From contig JAGXSK010000385.1 in NCBI GenBank assembly GCA_018333845.1, positions 1 through 7,731 on the forward strand: 7,731 bases of DNA. The letters run 5' to 3'. Shown one piece after another: positions 5,720 through 7,731 of this stretch. A program made the translations under genes and the position numbers. How positions within the stretch are numbered: position 1 is the first letter of the stretch; every line of letters starts with the position of its first letter. This DNA comes from Clostridia bacterium. GTDB taxonomy: Bacteria; Bacillota; DSM-16504; Desulfitibacterales; Desulfitibacteraceae. The notes beneath the pieces are model-generated. The model saw only the letters and a program-made list of their open reading frames with translations, did no database searches and was not told the DNA's origin.

Positions 5720-7026
5720 TGGAAAAAGAGCTCTTAGAAAATACGGAACATCTACATTTAATAATACTAAATCGCAAGGACATTGGTCCCATATTTTTAG
5801 ATTTCTTAAAGGTGACTCCAAACAATATTTCCCCTTTTACTGAAATTCTAAATAAATATGCCAGGGGGACGGTTCCTTTGTCTCCAGAAGCGGAGACACT
5901 GACCAGGGACGAGGTTTTTGCTTCCATTGCCCAGGTACTTGCTGCACCAGATCTGCTTATAAAAAACAGACTTGGAGGAAGTATGGTTCCCTTTGATGAG
6001 ATAAGGATTTGTGGGGGCAAACCTATTGGTCAGGCCTTAGCACTGGTCACCATTGGAGAAAATGATAGCTATGTTATACGGGTTTTTAACGATTTCAGAG
6101 AACTAGTCAACTGGTGGGTGGATTCCTTTGCAGGCAAAAATCAAGAAACCATTGCCAACTATATACCACCCACTGTAAATCTTGAACAGTTTCTATTTAT
6201 TCTCCATGCAGTTGATTGGTTTAAAAGGGAATCCTACAAAAACGCCCTGGATTATGCAGCCGGGCAGAATATTCTGGTGAAACCTGAAGATTTTTCTCAG
6301 GGCATGGAAAAGGCTGTACAAAGCAGGGATATGAGATGGCTTTTGCCAGCTTTTGTTATGCTGGTTCCGGGCTTTGAAAGGCTAAAAATTGATCTTCAGC
6401 CAGGGGATGCTAAAGTATTAAATGACATGCAGTTTTTTAACAATACAAGAGATCCTCAATCACAAGAAGAGAGACTGATTTTTGGTGAGGCTGGCCATGC
6501 CATGGGTGTGGAATTCATGCGTTCCTGGCTGCTAGCTGCAGGCTTTGAGTTGAGTGTAATGTATAAAAACAGCATCAGGGTGACAAAGCAGTTTTTTGTA
6601 GCACCTACAGCCCTGGCCAACCATTTTGTTGAACTTGAGCCATCAGATAAAGGCAGGTGCCTGATTAACCATCAGGCATATACCTTTGAACAGCTAAAAT
6701 ACAAGCTGGAAACTATTGTCAAGGAAACTTTTGAACAGCACCTTCAAAAGGCATACGAGGAATCTGCTGGCAGTCAATCTCAACCATGTCCTAATGTGAC
6801 ATTAGCGCAAAAGCAGGATAAACCTGAACAAATAACTAGAGCCGTATGTTCTGCCTGTGGCACCCAGTTAGAGTCAAACAGTAAATTTTGTGTAGAATGT
6901 GGAACTTCAGTACCAGCATCAATGGAAGCTAAAAGTGATAAACAGGCTGCATACTGCACCAGCTGCGGCCAGGAAGCACCTTCGGGAAGCAAATTCTGCA
7001 CCAACTGCGGCAGCCCTGTAAAATAA
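5719..7026 (+). CDS. Uncharacterised protein with two C-terminal zinc ribbons
   Basis: 435 residues; the ATG shares its A with the preceding TAA, with GAGGAGG ten bases upstream, so translation is probably coupled. No TM segment. Residues 1-350 form an unrecognised mixed alpha/beta region. Notable stretches are NDFRELVNWWVDSF (124-137), LHAVDWFKRESYKNALDYAAG (162-182, written in part) and a block around FGEAGHAMGVEFMRSWLLAA (255-274). Residues 48-65 (ARGTVPLSPEAETLTRDE) appear to be encoded by a palindromic repeat. A linker (346-372) leads to two zinc ribbons: Cys 377/380/391/394 and Cys 413/416/427/430, both CxxC-x10-CxxC. Double ribbons of this kind usually mediate protein or nucleic-acid contacts rather than catalysis. 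Function unknown; operon context links it to the 956- and 326-residue proteins. Confidence 0.92.
   Translation: MEKELLENTEHLHLIILNRKDIGPIFLDFLKVTPNNISPFTEILNKYARGTVPLSPEAETLTRDEVFASIAQVLAAPDLLIKNRLGGSMVPFDEIRICGGKPIGQALALVTIGENDSYVIRVFNDFRELVNWWVDSFAGKNQETIANYIPPTVNLEQFLFILHAVDWFKRESYKNALDYAAGQNILVKPEDFSQGMEKAVQSRDMRWLLPAFVMLVPGFERLKIDLQPGDAKVLNDMQFFNNTRDPQSQEERLIFGEAGHAMGVEFMRSWLLAAGFELSVMYKNSIRVTKQFFVAPTALANHFVELEPSDKGRCLINHQAYTFEQLKYKLETIVKETFEQHLQKAYEESAGSQSQPCPNVTLAQKQDKPEQITRAVCSACGTQLESNSKFCVECGTSVPASMEAKSDKQAAYCTSCGQEAPSGSKFCTNCGSPVK
5861..5897 (+). repeat. REP-like palindromic segment inside a coding region
   Basis: CCAGGGGGACGGTTCCTTTG (5861-5880) runs into a perfect 6-bp stem, GTCTCC (5880-5885) and GGAGAC (5892-5897), with loop AGAAGC. 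It matches the left arm of the intergenic palindrome at 1716-1741 almost base for base. The segment is in frame and encodes about residues 48-60 of the 435-residue protein. The right side, after GGAGACA, is degenerate, so the outer limit could extend to about 5912. Confidence 0.6.
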
Positions 7027-7069
7027 GGAGAAATATTCTTTGGAGCGAGTAACCAAAATACTTTACAAT

Positions 7070-7076
7070 GGGAGGG
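7070..7076 (+). promoter_or_regulatory. Ribosome binding site deciding the ATG at 7083
   Basis: GGGAGGG, six bases before ATG 7083-7085. It rules out the in-frame ATG at 7068, which overlaps this site and would add five residues before the conserved Met-Tyr-Cys start of the ribbon. Confidence 0.7.
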
Positions 7077-7082
7077 TTTATC

Positions 7083-7313
7083 ATGTATTGTCCAAGTTGC
7101 GGAACCAATAATAAAGAGCAGTTTAAATTTTGTCAAAGTTGTGGACATAATCTGCAGACCCAGTCAGTAAGTGCTGCACCTGATAATGTTATCAGTCAAA
7201 GCTATGGACGGGATTATAGTCAAAATTACATCCAAGGTCACGGTCAAAGGGGAGTGCATCCTAGTTATGGCACAGGTTATACGCTGGAATATGCAGGGTT
7301 TCTAAGAATCTAG
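7083..7313 (+). CDS. N-terminal fragment: zinc ribbon and linker of the RDD protein
   Basis: 76 residues. Cys 3, 6, 17 and 20 (CPSC-x10-CQSC) form a ribbon with the same spacing as in the neighbouring genes. A low-complexity linker rich in Tyr, Gly, Ser and Gln (40-68) resembles the linker of the minus-strand TM protein. The frame ends six codons into the RDD domain. If expressed alone, it would be a soluble ribbon with no membrane anchor. Confidence 0.7.
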   Translation: MYCPSCGTNNKEQFKFCQSCGHNLQTQSVSAAPDNVISQSYGRDYSQNYIQGHGQRGVHPSYGTGYTLEYAGFLRI

Positions 7314-7330
7314 CTGTTGATTTTATTCTT

Positions 7331-7651
7331 TTGTCCATTGTCTTTTCAATATTGAACTGGCTTCTAGGCTCAGGTCTTGCTAATTTTATTTTCTTTTTTG
7401 CCGGAGCAGCCTATTTCATACTCCTTGAAAGCAGTCCCCAGCAGGGTACCATTGGGAAGAAGCTAATGAGGATAAAGGTAACTGATATTAACGGTCAGCA
7501 AATATCAACCACCCAGGCAGCCATCAGGTATTTTTCTAAAATTATCTCGGCAGTAATATTATATATTGGCTTTATCATGGCAGCCTTTACAAAGCAAAAG
7601 CAGGGTCTTCATGACATTATTGCTAAAACCCTGGTAATCAAAGGAGAATAG
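7331..7651 (+). CDS. C-terminal fragment: RDD family membrane domain
   Basis: 106 residues if read from TTG 7331, but no ribosome binding site precedes that codon, so it is better seen as the tail of the gene beginning at 7083. It contains two or three TM helices (about 1-13, 16-33, 66-86). The RDD core signature GTIGKKLMRIKVTDINGQQI is at 39-58, and the closing motif TKQKQGLHDIIAKTLVI (87-103) includes the conserved Asp 95. RDD proteins are small integral membrane proteins; some act as cation antiporters or ion-related transporters, but most are uncharacterised. Zinc-ribbon/RDD fusions are common in Firmicutes. Confidence 0.75.
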   Translation: MSIVFSILNWLLGSGLANFIFFFAGAAYFILLESSPQQGTIGKKLMRIKVTDINGQQISTTQAAIRYFSKIISAVILYIGFIMAAFTKQKQGLHDIIAKTLVIKGE

Positions 7652-7689
7652 GCTCACATTACAATAATTTACAATAAAGGGGAAGCGAG

Positions 7690-7731
7690 GTGTTTTTCTT
7701 GGTTGGTCACAGGGAGGATTTTACCAGCCAT
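7690..7731 (+). CDS. Possible start of a further gene (partial)
   Basis: GTG at 7690 follows AGGGG by seven bases and opens 14 codons (MFFLVGHREDFTSH) to the window edge without a stop. It lies 38 bases after the RDD stop, in the same direction, so it would continue the operon. Too short to recognise. The call rests on the ribosome binding site and spacing only. Confidence 0.35.
   Translation, partial: MFFLVGHREDFTSH

Larger units (their letters stand above)
7083..7651 (+). pseudogene. Zinc-ribbon/RDD membrane protein broken by a frameshift
   Basis: Two adjacent open frames form one gene. The first encodes a zinc ribbon and a Tyr/Gly-rich linker and reaches EYAGFLRI, the usual opening of an RDD domain (AGFW-x-R...), then hits TAG at 7311. 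One base back in phase, the sequence continues as AVDFILLSIVFSILNW, the rest of the first RDD helix, and runs to a normal RDD end at TAG 7649-7651. The phase change fits loss of 1 base or 3n+1 bases. RDD helices usually have about nine residues between AGF and the Asp, whereas only 17 bases are left here, so up to about ten bases may be missing. It is either a true pseudogene, a sequencing or assembly error, or, less likely, programmed frameshifting; no slippery heptamer is obvious. It is 56 bases after the 435-residue gene and probably in its operon. Confidence 0.8.

Noticed and set aside
7040..7111. Short TTG-started frame (MERVTKILYNGRVYHVLSKL...) after GGAG at 7027
   Set aside because: Only about 23 codons and overlapping the better supported zinc-ribbon start at 7083; no independent evidence that it is translated.

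Overview
The window reads like a chromosomal accessory locus of a low-to-mid GC Gram-positive bacterium, most likely an anaerobic clostridial (Firmicutes) lineage. This rests on strong AGGAGG-type ribosome binding sites, TTG and GTG starts beside ATG, tight gene packing, a B. subtilis-like RDD membrane protein, and a GGGGACGGTTC-type palindromic repeat that I recall from Peptococcaceae-like genomes. The lineage is inference; no rRNA, tRNA or housekeeping gene is present to fix it.

Layout: two minus-strand genes occupy the left end, a coiled-coil/zinc-ribbon protein cut by the window edge (1-409) and, upstream of it, a zinc-ribbon, proline-rich linker, one-TM protein with an extracytoplasmic domain (459-1322). 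They diverge from a plus-strand cluster across a 529-base gap (1323-1851) that is unusually rich in palindromes: a long imperfect hairpin, two identical GAAA-loop hairpins 80 bases apart, and a nested inverted-repeat element of about 148 bases next to a possible promoter. The plus-strand cluster then runs: a 956-residue polytopic membrane protein with a long helical-repeat and C-terminal domain (1852-4722), a soluble 326-residue protein (4739-5719), a 435-residue protein with two C-terminal zinc ribbons (5719-7026), a zinc-ribbon/RDD membrane protein broken by a frameshift (7083-7651), and the possible first codons of another gene at the right edge (7690 on).

The cluster is compact (16-base gap, 1-base overlap, 56-base gap), so the plus genes are probably one transcript. 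Four of the products, from both divergent operons, carry the same CxxC-x10-CxxC zinc ribbon, fused in turn to a coiled coil, a TM/extracytoplasmic module, an uncharacterised soluble domain and an RDD module. The inferred picture is a membrane-associated assembly whose cytoplasmic adaptors are zinc ribbons and whose largest member has an architecture resembling polymorphic-toxin or secreted-effector scaffolds. No catalytic activity can be assigned from sequence alone.

The best leads are a palindromic repeat that appears to sit in frame inside the 435-residue gene and also in the leader of the operon, the unclassified 956-residue protein, and the frameshifted RDD gene.
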